Shown here: positions 26,112 to 35,417 of the stretch, in pieces
How positions within the stretch are numbered: position 1 is the first letter of the stretch
How the letters are laid out: each line of letters opens with the position of its first letter
From: Pleomorphomonas sp. PLEO
GTDB taxonomy: Bacteria > Pseudomonadota > Alphaproteobacteria > Rhizobiales > Pleomorphomonadaceae
Direction: 5' to 3'
DNA: 64,000 bases
Assembly (NCBI RefSeq): GCF_041320595.1
Contig: NZ_CP166625.1
Span: forward strand, 372,001 to 436,000
Translations under genes and position numbers: made by a program
Notes under the pieces: generated by a model
The model's database searches: none
Told to the model about the DNA's origin: nothing
Seen by the model: only the letters and a program-made list of their open reading frames with translations

Positions 26112-28460
26112 TTACTCCGCCGGCTGCGCGGCGAGCGAACGCCCCCGCGCCCGGCCGGCCATCCACATGGCGGCGATACCGCCTGCGAAAATAACAGCGG
26201 CTGTCACCAGCCAGCGAGTGGAGCTGGCCGGATGGGCCGCAAAGGTCGCTGCCTGATAGAACGAGACGGCGGCGAGATAGCCAATGACAGTCGTCCACAC
26301 GGCTGCGAACGCCGTCCACTTACCACCAATCTCATGGCGCATGGCGCCCAGAGCGGCGACGCAGGGCGTGTAGAGCAGGATCAGCAGCATGTAGGAGAAC
26401 GCCGCGGCGACCCCGCCGAAATGCGACTGCATAGCGCCGAACACCGAACCATCGACTTCCAGCTCCTGGGCGGCGGCGGTGCTGTCGTCGACATAGCCGA
26501 CATTGAGCCCCAAGGGATCAGCGAGGCTGCCGCCGATAGCGCTGAGGTTCTTCGGGATCGTGGCGAGCGCCCCAAGCAGCTTGCTGCCGAGGCCGACTTC
26601 CTCCTCGACAGGGCTGGCCGTTCCGACGGCTGGCGCCGTCGTGTCCTGGCTCACCTGCTCGTAGAGGGCATTGAGCGTGCCGATCACCGCCTCCTTGGCA
26701 AAGATACCGGTGAACAGGCCGACGGCGGCCGGCCAGTTGTCGTGGGTGACGCCCATCGGCTCGAACACCGGCACCAATTCCTGGCTCACCACCGCCAGCA
26801 CGCTGTCGCGGGTATTATCGCGGCCGATGCTGCCGTCGGTGCCGATGGCCGACAGGAAGGACAGCGCCATGACGATCGGCACGATCACCTGGCCGGCGCG
26901 CAGAATGAACTCGCGGAGGCGCTGCCAGGCTTGGACGACAACCGAACGGATGGTCGGAATGTGGTAGGGCGGCAGCTCCATGACGAAGCGCGTCGGCTCG
27001 CCATCGAGAAGCGTCGACTTCAGGACAAGACCGGTCAGCACGGCGAAGGCGAGACCGATAATATAAAGGCCGAAGATGATGTTCTGGCCACTCACCGGGA
27101 AAAAGGCGGCCGCGAACAGGGCAAACACCGGCAAGCGGGCACCGCAGGACATGAACGGCGCCATCAGCGAGGTCATGATGCGGTCGCGGCGGCTTTCGAG
27201 GGTGCGCGTCGCCATGATGGCCGGAACGTTGCAGCCGAAGCCGACGATCAGAGGCACGAAGGACTTGCCCGGTAGGCCGATCGCCCGCATGGCACGATCC
27301 ATAACGAAGGCGGCGCGGGCCATATAGCCGGAGTCCTCGAGGAAGGACAGGAACAGAAACAGGCAGGCGATGATCGGCACGAAGGTCGACACCGTCTGGA
27401 TGCCCGAGCCGAAGCCAACCACCGCCGCTTCGATGATCGGCGGTGTGCCGACGGCGGAGAGCACCTGTCCGAGACCATCGACGAAGACGGCGCCGAAAGC
27501 TTGATCGAAGAAATCGATGAAAGCCCCGCCCACCGAGATGGTGAACAGGAACATCAGGTACATGGCGAACAGAAAGATCGGCACGCCCAGCACTCGGTTG
27601 AGCACGACGCGGTCGATTATCTGCGACAGCGGCGCGGACAACCGTTTGGTCTGGTGGCAGATGCCGGCCATCAGCTCGCCGACGAAGATGTAGCGGCCAT
27701 CGGCGATGACGATGTCGGCTTCTTCACCGGCAGCTTCCTCGATTGCCCGGCGGGCAGAAATAACGTCGGCCACGAGCCCTGGACCGGCGAGGCTCTCGGC
27801 CATCGTATCGCCCTCGATCAGCTTCAGGGCAAGCCAGTTTGGATCGGCCTTGGCGGCACGGGCGGCGTCGGCAAGGTGGGGAGCCAGCTTGGCCACGGCG
27901 GCGGCAACTGCTGGGTGCTGCACGGGACGGGCAACAGGCGCCCGCTTCAGAGCGGCAGCTTCGAGGATCGCCGCTTTGACCGCCTCACGGCCGGAAGCAC
28001 GACTGGCTACCGTCGACACCACCGGGCAACCGAGGCGCTCAGACAGCGCCGTCACATCAATCTCGGTGCCGGCCACCTTTGCCATGTCCATCATGTTGAG
28101 GACGATCAGCATCGGCACGCCGAGCTCGATGAGCTGGGTGGTGAGGTAGAGGTTGCGCTCGAGGTTGGAGGCATCGACGATGTTGAGGACGAGGTCGGCC
28201 TCGCCGGACAAGGTAAAATCGCGGGCGACACGCTCATCTTGCGAGCCGGCGTCGGCGCTGCCGATCAGGTACACGCCGGGCAGATCGACGAGATCAACTG
28301 TCCGACCGGCATGCACGAAGCGGCCAACACGCTTTTCGACGGTGACGCCCGGCCAGTTGCCGACCCTTTGCGTCGCACCGGTCAACGCGTTGAACAGGGT
28401 GGATTTGCCACAGTTGGGATTGCCGACAACGGCGACGACGAGAGGCTGCTCAGCGGCCAT
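26112..28460 (-). CDS. feoB: Ferrous iron transporter FeoB
   Basis: This 782-aa inner-membrane protein imports Fe(II). The N-terminal G domain has G1 GNPNCGKST, G3 DLPG and G4 NMMD, followed by a helical GDI region. The C-terminal half has two Gate domains with membrane helices (GFGCNVPAIMATRTLESRRDR and FMSCGARLPVFALF hold conserved cysteines). It starts at an ATG sharing one base with the feoA stop (TAATG). A long open frame upstream of the ATG is non-coding. Length and motifs are complete, so the protein should be active. Confidence 0.96.
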   Translation of the reverse strand: MAAEQPLVVAVVGNPNCGKSTLFNALTGATQRVGNWPGVTVEKRVGRFVHAGRTVDLVDLPGVYLIGSADAGSQDERVARDFTLSGEADLVLNIVDASNLERNLYLTTQLIELGVPMLIVLNMMDMAKVAGTEIDVTALSERLGCPVVSTVASRASGREAVKAAILEAAALKRAPVARPVQHPAVAAAVAKLAPHLADAARAAKADPNWLALKLIEGDTMAESLAGPGLVADVISARRAIEEAAGEEADIVIADGRYIFVGELMAGICHQTKRLSAPLSQIIDRVVLNRVLGVPIFLFAMYLMFLFTISVGGAFIDFFDQAFGAVFVDGLGQVLSAVGTPPIIEAAVVGFGSGIQTVSTFVPIIACLFLFLSFLEDSGYMARAAFVMDRAMRAIGLPGKSFVPLIVGFGCNVPAIMATRTLESRRDRIMTSLMAPFMSCGARLPVFALFAAAFFPVSGQNIIFGLYIIGLAFAVLTGLVLKSTLLDGEPTRFVMELPPYHIPTIRSVVVQAWQRLREFILRAGQVIVPIVMALSFLSAIGTDGSIGRDNTRDSVLAVVSQELVPVFEPMGVTHDNWPAAVGLFTGIFAKEAVIGTLNALYEQVSQDTTAPAVGTASPVEEEVGLGSKLLGALATIPKNLSAIGGSLADPLGLNVGYVDDSTAAAQELEVDGSVFGAMQSHFGGVAAAFSYMLLILLYTPCVAALGAMRHEIGGKWTAFAAVWTTVIGYLAAVSFYQAATFAAHPASSTRWLVTAAVIFAGGIAAMWMAGRARGRSLAAQPAE

Positions 28461-28693
28461 TACACGGCCTCCAGCTCGAGAATGGCCGCTTCGGATTTGC
28501 GTAGGGTCAGTGTGAAGTTGCGAATGGAGATCTCGATCGGATCGCCAAGCGGTGCCTTGCGCCGCACTTGAAACACCGCCCCTGGGGTGAGCCCCATGGC
28601 AAGAAGACGCTGGCGGTAGCCCCGATCGCCGGCCACCAGGCCGATGACGCGGGCGCTGTCGCCCGGCTTCATCGTCTCGATCGAAAGACTCAT
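28460..28693 (-). CDS. feoA: FeoA, SH3-like accessory protein for ferrous iron uptake
   Basis: This 77-aa protein has the FeoA core (MKPGDSARVIGLVAGDRGYRQRLLAMGLTPGAVFQVRR). It interacts with FeoB on the cytoplasmic side and is needed for full Fe(II) uptake. ATG 28693 was chosen since GGAG lies upstream; an in-frame start at 28747 would add 18 residues that are not FeoA-like. First gene of the operon, 61 bp from the operator at 28754. Confidence 0.92.
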   Translation of the reverse strand: MSLSIETMKPGDSARVIGLVAGDRGYRQRLLAMGLTPGAVFQVRRKAPLGDPIEISIRNFTLTLRKSEAAILELEAV

Positions 28694-28753
28694 TCTCGCG
28701 CACTCCAGCAAGCGACACGCCCAGCCAGGCGGCCGGACCGGCTGCATCGAAAC

Positions 28754-28800
28754 TGCAACTCAGTCTCAACTGTATAGGCCCGACTGCAGATGCCTCTCAA
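28754..28800 (-). promoter_or_regulatory. feoABC promoter with Fur-like box
   Basis: On the minus strand, TTGAGA (28795-28800) and TATACA (28771-28776) are separated by 18 bp. Directly downstream of the -10, 28754-28768 reads TGAGACTGAGTTGCA, a 7-1-7 inverted repeat whose halves match at 5 of 7 positions, as in Fur boxes. A repressor there would cover the transcription start. The regulator (Fur, Irr or RirA) is inferred only from gene function. Confidence 0.5.
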
Positions 28801-29089
28801 TTCGTATTCGACCTTAGGCTTAATAAACGCCAATGAAAACGCTGGATAGCCGGCGGGAATTCTGCGGGTAAGCCATTAAAAAAGCAGCAGTACAAACCGT
28901 TCTCGATAGGCGGGGAGACTATCCGACGCCGCCATCGGAAGGCGGAACGATGTCGAATCCTCACTGGAAAACGCAAACCGACCGGATTAAACTTTCCCAG
29001 CGAGGTGGACTTTTATTTTCCAGGCCGAGGAACGCATCCCGGCTGAACAATACCGCATAGATAAACCGATTAATCTGTCGATGAATACT

Positions 29090-29127
29090 GTCTGGTGTAT
29101 GGCAACAAAAATTGCCGGACGCCAGAC
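29090..29127. repeat. 16-bp stem-loop in the gap upstream of nifJ
   Basis: GTCTGGTGTATGGCAA (29090-29105) pairs with TTGCCGGACGCCAGAC (29112-29127) around the loop CAAAAA. One mismatch and two G-U type pairs interrupt the stem. No T-run follows on either strand, so it is not a standard terminator. It may be part of a structured RNA. Confidence 0.55.
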
Positions 29128-29383
29128 CAGATCGACCGACAGAAGCCGCCCGCGATACCGGTTGGTCGGAATTCTCACATTAGGAGCAGCGGGTTGCACG
29201 AAATGGCAGCCGAAGAGAACAGCGATGCTTTGGGGACGGTGCCCTGCAAAAAACGCATAGCAGTAAAACCTTCGCAGTTCCACGTAGTCCCCGGTTGAGT
29301 ACTTACGACAAACTTCCGCCGTGCTTCTATAACGGCAGAAGGGTCCATCGGTAACAACACCGAAGCCCAAGTAAGTTTCGTAT

Positions 29384-29411
29384 AGTTTTGACTGAAATCA
29401 AGGTCAAAACT
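29384..29411 (+). promoter_or_regulatory. Inverted repeat with FNR/FixK-like box upstream of nifJ
   Basis: AGTTTTGAC (29384-29392) and GTCAAAACT (29403-29411) are a perfect 9-bp inverted repeat. Overlapping it, TTGAC-TGAA-ATCAA (29388-29401) differs by one base from the FNR/FixK consensus TTGAT-N4-ATCAA. It lies 114 bp before the nifJ start. Anaerobic activation of an oxygen-sensitive enzyme would make sense; binding is inferred. Confidence 0.5.
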
Positions 29412-29514
29412 CCATCGGCAGCTGAACATCGGCATATCATTGTCCAAACCTCCGCCAGTGACTGATCGGACGGGGCGGGCAGGAACACCAGATGCAGCAG
29501 GACGGATGCAGCAA

Positions 29515-32500
29515 ATGAGCGCGAAATATCCAGGTCTTTCCACGGTCATCAACGGTAACGGCGCCGTTGCCCATGTTATGGGTCACGTATGCGGCGGCGT
29601 CATCGGTTACCCGATCACGCCCTCGACCGAAATTTCCGAAATCTATGAGAGCTTCCGCGCTGGCGGTGGTTGCAACGTCTGGGGCCGCCACCCCTTCTTC
29701 TACGAGCCGGAAGGTGAGCATTCGGCCCAGTCGGGCGCCCTCGGCGCGGCGCTGACCGGTGGCAAGTTCATCTCCAACGCCTCGTCCTCGCAGGGCATCC
29801 TCTACGGTCTCGAGTCGCACTATGTGACCGTCGGCAAGAAGGCAGGCGGCTTCGTGCTGCAGGTTGCCGCCCGCGTGGTGTCCAAGCATTCGCTCAACGT
29901 CATGGCCGGCCATGACGACGTCTACTCGCTGCTGCCGACCGGCTACACCATCCTGTTCGGCGCCAACCCGCAGGAAGCAGCCGACCTCGCCGCCATCTCC
30001 TACAAGGTGTCCGCGCTGTCGCTCGTGCCGGTCGCCAACGCCATGGACGGCTTCGCTACCTCGCACATGCTGTCGGAAGCCAAGATTCCGGAGCCGGCTC
30101 TGCTGAAGGAATTCCTCGGCGATCCCACTGGCCGCATCAAGTGCCCGACCGTTGCCCAGGAAATCCTGTTCGGCGCCAAGGGCCGCTCCTATCAGCTGCG
30201 CCAGTGGCTGGTGCGCAAGAAGGACACCTTCACCGCCGCCGACGCGACCGCGCTCAAGGCCTACGTTGACGCCAACGAAGACGCGATCGAAGCCGACAAC
30301 GAAGGCAAGCTGATCGACGCCGCCGCCAAGTGGGTTCCGGCCGAACTCAAGGGTCAGTTCAAGCGCCAGTGGTTGAACGCCTGGGAGAAGGGCACCCGTC
30401 AGCTCGTCCCGGCGCTGGTCGACATTCACAATCCCGGCCTGACCGGTGGCGTGCAGAACCAGCCCGACTTCCAGTCCGGCGCTGCCGACCATCGCACCCA
30501 CTTCGTCGTGGACGTGCCGAAGTTCGTCAAGCAGGCGATGGACGAGTACGGCGAACTGACCGGCCGTCACTATTCGCCGGTGCAGTGCTACAAGACCGAG
30601 GATGCCGACTACGTCATGATCGGCCTGGGCTCGGTTACCGACGACGTCGAAGCTGTGGTCGACTACCTGCGCTCCACGGGCCGCAAGGTCGGCTCGATCG
30701 CCATCAAGCTGCTGCAGCCCTTCCCGGCCGCCGAACTGATCGCCGCCATCGCCGGCAAGAAAGCCGTCACGGTGCTCGAGCGCTCGGACGACACGGCGCT
30801 CACCAGCTTCGTCACGCAGGCGCTGTTCAAGGCCCGCGAGAACGCCGACGGCGGCCGTCACGAGGGCATCCCTGCCATCGACAAGCTGCCCAAGGTCACC
30901 ACGGCTATTTTCGGCCTCGGTGGTCATGACCTGCAGTCGCGCCATCTCGTCGCTGCGTTCGACAACATGGAAGCGACCCGGAACAACCCGTTCGTCTACC
31001 TCGGCTCGCAGTTCTTCTCGAAGAACCCGAATGCCCGCATGAGCGAAGTCCAGGCCAAGCTCAAGGCTGCCTATCCGCAGACCGAGTTCATGGCGCTCGA
31101 GACCGGCGAGAACCCGCGCCTGCTGCCGGAAGATGCTTTCCGCGTCCGCTTCCACTCAGTGGGCGGCTACGGCACCATCGCTACAGGCAAGCTCCTGACC
31201 GACATCCTGGCCGGCGCCCTCGGTCTCTATTCCAAGGCCGCCCCCAAGTACGGCTCTGAAAAGTCCGGCGCACCGACCAACTATTACATCACGTTGTCGC
31301 CGGAGCCGGTGAAGATCACCAATGCCGAGATCGAGGACGTCGAGATCGTCATCTCGCCGGACCACAAGGTCTTCGCGCATTCCAACCCGCTGCGCGGCCT
31401 CATCAAGGGCGGCACCTTCATCCTGCAGACCTCGATGTCGCCGATCAACGCCTGGCTCGACTTGCCGGCTTCGGCTCGCAAGACAATCCGCGACAAGGAG
31501 ATCAAGTTCCTGGTGATCGACGCTTTCGCCGTCGCCACCAAGCACGCCCCGTCGCCGGAACTGGCCACCCGCATGATGGGCATCGCCTTCATCGGCGCGC
31601 TCTGCGGCCACGAGAAGCGCATCACGGCCGGTGCCGATCGCGCCGCCATCCTGGAAAAGGTGCGTCAGCAGATCGCCAAGAAGTTCGGCGCCAAGGGTGA
31701 CGCCGTCGTTGCCGGCAACATGGCAGTGATTGCCGAGGGTGCCGAAGCGACCCACGCGATCTCCTATAACGACGAAGCCTTCAAGGCTGCCGAGGCCAAC
31801 GCCCCGGTGACCCAGGCCCGCTCGGTGTCTATCTCGGCTTCGATCTGCGGCCTCGACACCAGCTCGCCGTCCGGCATCTTCGACAACGAGTATTACGAGG
31901 ACGTGCTGGCTGGTCCGTTCAAAGACGGCACCATCGGCGAATCGCCGGTCCTGCCGGGCACCGGCATGTTCATGCCGGCCGGCTCCGCCGCCATGAAGGA
32001 CAAGGGCCTGTTCCGCCGGCAGGTGCCGATATTCGACGCCGAAAAGTGCACGGCCTGCCTTGAATGCACGCTGGTCTGCCCCGACGCCGCCATGCCATCG
32101 ACGGTGCACGAGATCGACGATCTCGTCGCCACCGCCGCTCGCCAGATCGATGTCTCGGAAGCCCGCCGCGCCGAGATCACCGGCAAGGTGCCGGCGATCG
32201 CCACTGCCATCCGCGAAGTCTACAAGGCTCAGCCGAAGGCCCGCGCCTTCCATGAGATCTTCGCCCAGGTAGCACCGGGCGTTGCGGCTGGCGACGCGTC
32301 GCTTGCCCTCGACTTCGGCAAGATGACGACGCTCCTCGCCAACTTCCCGGTGGCGCGTACCCGCCTGTTCTTCGATCAGGCCGAGAAGAAGGTGCCGGGT
32401 TCCGGTGCCCTCTACTCCGTCGGCCTCGACCCATGGAAGTGCTCGGGCTGTCTCGAGTGCACCACCGTCTGCGGCTCCGACGCCCTGGTTCAGACCGAGC

Positions 32501-34143
32501 AGGACGACGCGTTGCTCGAGACGCTTCAGGCTCGCTTCGAGTTCCTGACCAAGACGGCAAACACGCCGTCTCGCTTCACTGAGCAGCTCACTGGCGCCAA
32601 CGCCAAGCGCCTCATCCTCGACCGCGACAATTACTATGCCATGACCGGTGGTCACGGCGGTTGCCGTGGCTGTGGCGAGGTCACCGCTCTCCGCCTGATC
32701 ATGGCGGCGAACAATGCTCTCCAGGGCCGTGCTCGTAAGGAGCACATCGCCGAAGTGGACGCGCTGATCGGCAAGCTTGAAGCCAAGCTCGCCACAGTGA
32801 CCGACGAGGCGCGCACCACGCGCATCAAGTCGTCGCTCGAGACGATCAATCACCACCTCTTCCTGCTGGAGAGCGGTCCGACGGGCGAAGGCCCGGCCGC
32901 CGCGGTGGTTGCCAACTCGACCGGTTGCTCGAGCGTCTACTCGTCGACCTTCCCCTTCAACCCCTACCGTGATCCGTGGGTGAACAGCCTGTTCCAGGAT
33001 GCCCCCGCGCTCGCCAAGGGCATTTACGAAGGCATCGCAGCGGACGTGCTGGTGAACTTCAAGGCCATGCGTATCGCCGAGCTGGAACTCGACGACAAGT
33101 ATGACCCGGCGGTGCACGACAAGATGTTCCGCACCTTCGGTTGGGAGCAGTTCTCCGAGACCGAGCTCGGCCGTCTGCCGACCGTGTTCTCCATCGGTGG
33201 TGACGGCGCCACCTACGACATTGGCTTCGGCGCGCTGTCGCGGCTCCTGTCGACCAAGACGCCGATCAAGGTGGTCGTGGTTAACACCGGTGTTTACTCC
33301 AACACCGGCGGCCAGGCCTCGACCTCCTCGCTGATCGGTCAGGACTCCGACCTTGCCCGCTATGGCGCGGCGCATGCCGGCAAGACCGACAACCGCAAGG
33401 AACTCGGCCTGATCGCTGCCTTCCACCCGTCGGTGATGGTGGTGCAGACCGCCACTTCCATCCAGGGGCACTTCCTGAAAAACGTCCTCTCCGCCCTTTC
33501 GCGGACGACCTCGCCAGCCGTCATCGACGTCTATACGCCCTGTCAGGGCGAGCAGGGCATTGGTGACGACGTGTCGAGCGAGCATGCGCGCCTCGCCGTA
33601 GAGAGCCGCGTCAGCCCGGTCTACGTCCATAATCCGGACGGTGGGTCGGTGCTGAAGGAACGCTTCTCGGTGGATGGTAACCCCGACGTCGAGCAGGATT
33701 GGACGACCCTCGTCCTCACCTACAAGGACGCCGACGGCAACGAGCAGACGAAGGAAGTGCCGCTTACCCCGGCTCACTTCGCTCACCAGGAAGGCCGCTT
33801 CAAGAAGCAGTTCACCGGCAAGCCGCTTGCCGATGACGTCAACAACGCCGTGTCGATCGAGGACTACATCGACCTCAGCGACGAAGAGCGGGTCGGCAAG
33901 ATCCCGTTCATCTGGGAAGTCAAGAAGGGCAAGCTGATCCGCTTCCCGGTGCCGGCCCAGATCGTTCTCCTGGTCGAAGGGCGCCGCCGCTTCTGGCGCA
34001 CGCTGCAAAACCTCGCCGGTATCGACGCTGCCAAGCTCGACGAAGCCCATCAGGCCGAACTCGATACCCTGCAGAGCCGCTACGACGAAGCTCTCGCTGA
34101 GATCGAGACGCTGAAGGGCTCGGCCACCAGCGCTGCCGAGTAA
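29515..34143 (+). CDS. nifJ: Pyruvate:ferredoxin (flavodoxin) oxidoreductase, long form
   Basis: This 1542-aa thiamine-diphosphate and iron-sulfur enzyme converts pyruvate and CoA to acetyl-CoA and CO2, reducing ferredoxin or flavodoxin. The N-terminus is the pyrimidine-binding domain with GYPITPSTEISE. A ferredoxin-like part has two cysteine sets, C845/848/851/855 and C976/979/982/986. A third cluster is suggested by GGCRGCGE (C1050, C1053) and later cysteines. The TPP motif GGDGATYD lies at 1228-1235. Usual NifJ proteins have about 1170-1230 residues; here extra segments sit near residues 205-330, between the two cysteine sets, and around 1070-1110. ATG 29515 is favoured by GGACGGA. The neighbouring ferredoxin-NADP reductase could pass the electrons on to NADP. 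Confidence 0.92.
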   Translation: MSAKYPGLSTVINGNGAVAHVMGHVCGGVIGYPITPSTEISEIYESFRAGGGCNVWGRHPFFYEPEGEHSAQSGALGAALTGGKFISNASSSQGILYGLESHYVTVGKKAGGFVLQVAARVVSKHSLNVMAGHDDVYSLLPTGYTILFGANPQEAADLAAISYKVSALSLVPVANAMDGFATSHMLSEAKIPEPALLKEFLGDPTGRIKCPTVAQEILFGAKGRSYQLRQWLVRKKDTFTAADATALKAYVDANEDAIEADNEGKLIDAAAKWVPAELKGQFKRQWLNAWEKGTRQLVPALVDIHNPGLTGGVQNQPDFQSGAADHRTHFVVDVPKFVKQAMDEYGELTGRHYSPVQCYKTEDADYVMIGLGSVTDDVEAVVDYLRSTGRKVGSIAIKLLQPFPAAELIAAIAGKKAVTVLERSDDTALTSFVTQALFKARENADGGRHEGIPAIDKLPKVTTAIFGLGGHDLQSRHLVAAFDNMEATRNNPFVYLGSQFFSKNPNARMSEVQAKLKAAYPQTEFMALETGENPRLLPEDAFRVRFHSVGGYGTIATGKLLTDILAGALGLYSKAAPKYGSEKSGAPTNYYITLSPEPVKITNAEIEDVEIVISPDHKVFAHSNPLRGLIKGGTFILQTSMSPINAWLDLPASARKTIRDKEIKFLVIDAFAVATKHAPSPELATRMMGIAFIGALCGHEKRITAGADRAAILEKVRQQIAKKFGAKGDAVVAGNMAVIAEGAEATHAISYNDEAFKAAEANAPVTQARSVSISASICGLDTSSPSGIFDNEYYEDVLAGPFKDGTIGESPVLPGTGMFMPAGSAAMKDKGLFRRQVPIFDAEKCTACLECTLVCPDAAMPSTVHEIDDLVATAARQIDVSEARRAEITGKVPAIATAIREVYKAQPKARAFHEIFAQVAPGVAAGDASLALDFGKMTTLLANFPVARTRLFFDQAEKKVPGSGALYSVGLDPWKCSGCLECTTVCGSDALVQTEQDDALLETLQARFEFLTKTANTPSRFTEQLTGANAKRLILDRDNYYAMTGGHGGCRGCGEVTALRLIMAANNALQGRARKEHIAEVDALIGKLEAKLATVTDEARTTRIKSSLETINHHLFLLESGPTGEGPAAAVVANSTGCSSVYSSTFPFNPYRDPWVNSLFQDAPALAKGIYEGIAADVLVNFKAMRIAELELDDKYDPAVHDKMFRTFGWEQFSETELGRLPTVFSIGGDGATYDIGFGALSRLLSTKTPIKVVVVNTGVYSNTGGQASTSSLIGQDSDLARYGAAHAGKTDNRKELGLIAAFHPSVMVVQTATSIQGHFLKNVLSALSRTTSPAVIDVYTPCQGEQGIGDDVSSEHARLAVESRVSPVYVHNPDGGSVLKERFSVDGNPDVEQDWTTLVLTYKDADGNEQTKEVPLTPAHFAHQEGRFKKQFTGKPLADDVNNAVSIEDYIDLSDEERVGKIPFIWEVKKGKLIRFPVPAQIVLLVEGRRRFWRTLQNLAGIDAAKLDEAHQAELDTLQSRYDEALAEIETLKGSATSAAE

Positions 34144-34167
34144 TCGGCCTCTGGATCCAAGCTAATC

Positions 34168-34197
34168 GGGCCGCCGGGCAACCGGCGGCCCTTTTTT
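34168..34197 (+). terminator. Terminator of nifJ
   Basis: GGGCCGCCGG (34168-34177) pairs with CCGGCGGCCC (34182-34191), followed by TTTTTT, 24 bases after the nifJ stop. Confidence 0.92.
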
Positions 34198-34284
34198 ATT
34201 TCTGGGATGGTCTGTGGTTGAAGCAGAATGTCGCCGGCTTCATCGCCACGCTGAAGTCCGCCTAAGCCCTCAACATGACAAATG

Positions 34285-34315
34285 AAAAGGGCGCCCGCGA
34301 GGGACGCCCCTTTTT
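34285..34315 (-). terminator. Terminator of the ferredoxin-NADP reductase gene
   Basis: GGGCG (34289-34293) pairs with CGCCC (34305-34309). AAAA precedes and TTTTT follows, so it can work in both directions. It lies 28 bases past the stop of the minus-strand gene. Confidence 0.78.
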
Positions 34316-34342
34316 GTTACGCTTATTGCTCGAAGCCAACAC

Positions 34343-35173
34343 TCAACCGACGAAGGCACGCTCGACGACGAAGGTGTTGGGAGCGTTGTTGGCCCCTTCG
34401 ACAAGGCCGAAATGCTCCAGCCGGTCCTTGGTGTCCTTGATCATCGCCATCGAGCCGCAAATCATCGCGCGGTCGGTTGACGGATCGAAGGGGGTGACGC
34501 CGAGGTCGGAGAATAGCTTGCCGGAATCGATGAGATCGGTAATGCGACCTTCGCGCGGATACGGCTCGCGCGTCGCCGCATCATAGAGGCGGAGCTTGCC
34601 CGCGGCGAGTTCGCCAAGGAATTCGTGATTGACCACCTCGTCCTGGAGCTCACGCGCATAGGCGAGCTCGGCAACCTCGCGGCAAGTCTGGACGAGGATG
34701 ACCTCATCAAACTTCTCGTAGACCTCGGGATCACGGATGAGGCTGGCGAAGGGAGCAAGACCGGTGCCGGTCGACAGAAGATAGAGCCGTTTGCCGGGCA
34801 ACAGCGCATCGATCACCAGCGTTCCCGTCGGCTTCTTGCGCATCAGGATGGTGTCGCCAACCTTGATCTTCTGCAGATATTCGGTGAGCGGACCGCCCGG
34901 CACCTTGATGGAGAAAAACTCAAGCTCATCGTCCCAGGCGGGGCTGGCAACCGAATAGGCCCGAAATACCGGGCGTTCGGCATTTGGCAGGCCGATCATC
35001 ACGAACTCGCCGGAACGGAAGCGGAAACTGGCCGGGCGCGTCGTGCGGAACCGGAACAGCCGCTCAGTGTAATGGCGAACCTCTGTCACCGTTTCGGCAT
35101 AGACGTTGTCGGGAATTGGGAAGGCCTGCGCGCCTTCGGCGCCGGTCGCAACGGTGGAGGTATAGGCGTTCAA
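34343..35173 (-). CDS. fpr: Ferredoxin-NADP(+) reductase
   Basis: This 276-aa flavoprotein exchanges electrons between ferredoxin or flavodoxin and NADP(H). The FAD-binding block FRFRSGEFVMIGLPN with RAYSVASP and the NADP-binding block LLSTGTGLAPFASLIRDPE are clear. The C-terminus VERAFVG is typical for the family. I prefer the TTG start at 35173, because AGAGGAAG lies 6 bases upstream and the known proteins begin near this point; upstream ATGs lack such a site. It converges on nifJ, so the two may share electron carriers. Confidence 0.92.
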   Translation of the reverse strand: MNAYTSTVATGAEGAQAFPIPDNVYAETVTEVRHYTERLFRFRTTRPASFRFRSGEFVMIGLPNAERPVFRAYSVASPAWDDELEFFSIKVPGGPLTEYLQKIKVGDTILMRKKPTGTLVIDALLPGKRLYLLSTGTGLAPFASLIRDPEVYEKFDEVILVQTCREVAELAYARELQDEVVNHEFLGELAAGKLRLYDAATREPYPREGRITDLIDSGKLFSDLGVTPFDPSTDRAMICGSMAMIKDTKDRLEHFGLVEGANNAPNTFVVERAFVG

Positions 35174-35417
35174 AATCGGCTTCCTCTGCCAGTGCATATG
35201 CAGCCAACCGACACGAGTCCGCATCGATAGGCCTCACCGCGTGCAGGTGATAACACCCTCTGCCTTTCTAGATGAAGCAAACGAGTTGCAAATTCCAGTC
35301 ATTCCAAGGAAAAAACCGCCGAAAGCTGCCGACCGGACTGCATGGCAGGATTGCGTCCCAGGCGACTGAAGACTGGCAACGGGGCGTTACCCCCTTCCAA
35401 CTTAGCTCGCACGCCAC

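Larger units (their letters stand above)
28801..29514. other. AT-richer intergenic region before nifJ
   Basis: This stretch of about 710 bp is visibly richer in A and T than the rest of the window and contains no gene that I can support; short open frames on both strands lack ribosome-binding sites and family resemblance. It holds a 16-bp hairpin (29090-29127) and an inverted repeat with an FNR/FixK-like core (29384-29411). It could be a long leader, a small RNA locus or degenerate foreign DNA. Confidence 0.5.

Noticed and set aside
25926-27275. 449-codon plus-strand frame opposite feoB
   Set aside because: feoB on the minus strand is a complete, recognisable protein; the opposite frame is low-complexity and unlike any family.
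28987-29370. 127-codon minus-strand frame in the gap before nifJ
   Set aside because: No ribosome-binding site, no hydrophobic or domain pattern, and it overlaps the hairpin at 29090-29127.
29437-34050. Two very long minus-strand open frames opposite nifJ (572 and 964 codons)
   Set aside because: They mirror the codon pattern of nifJ in GC-rich DNA, have no family resemblance and no ribosome-binding site.
34197-34265. Short plus-strand frame ending in WDGLWLKQNVAGFIATLKSA after nifJ
   Set aside because: It looks like a protein C-terminus but has no start codon and begins inside the nifJ terminator; too short to support a pseudogene.
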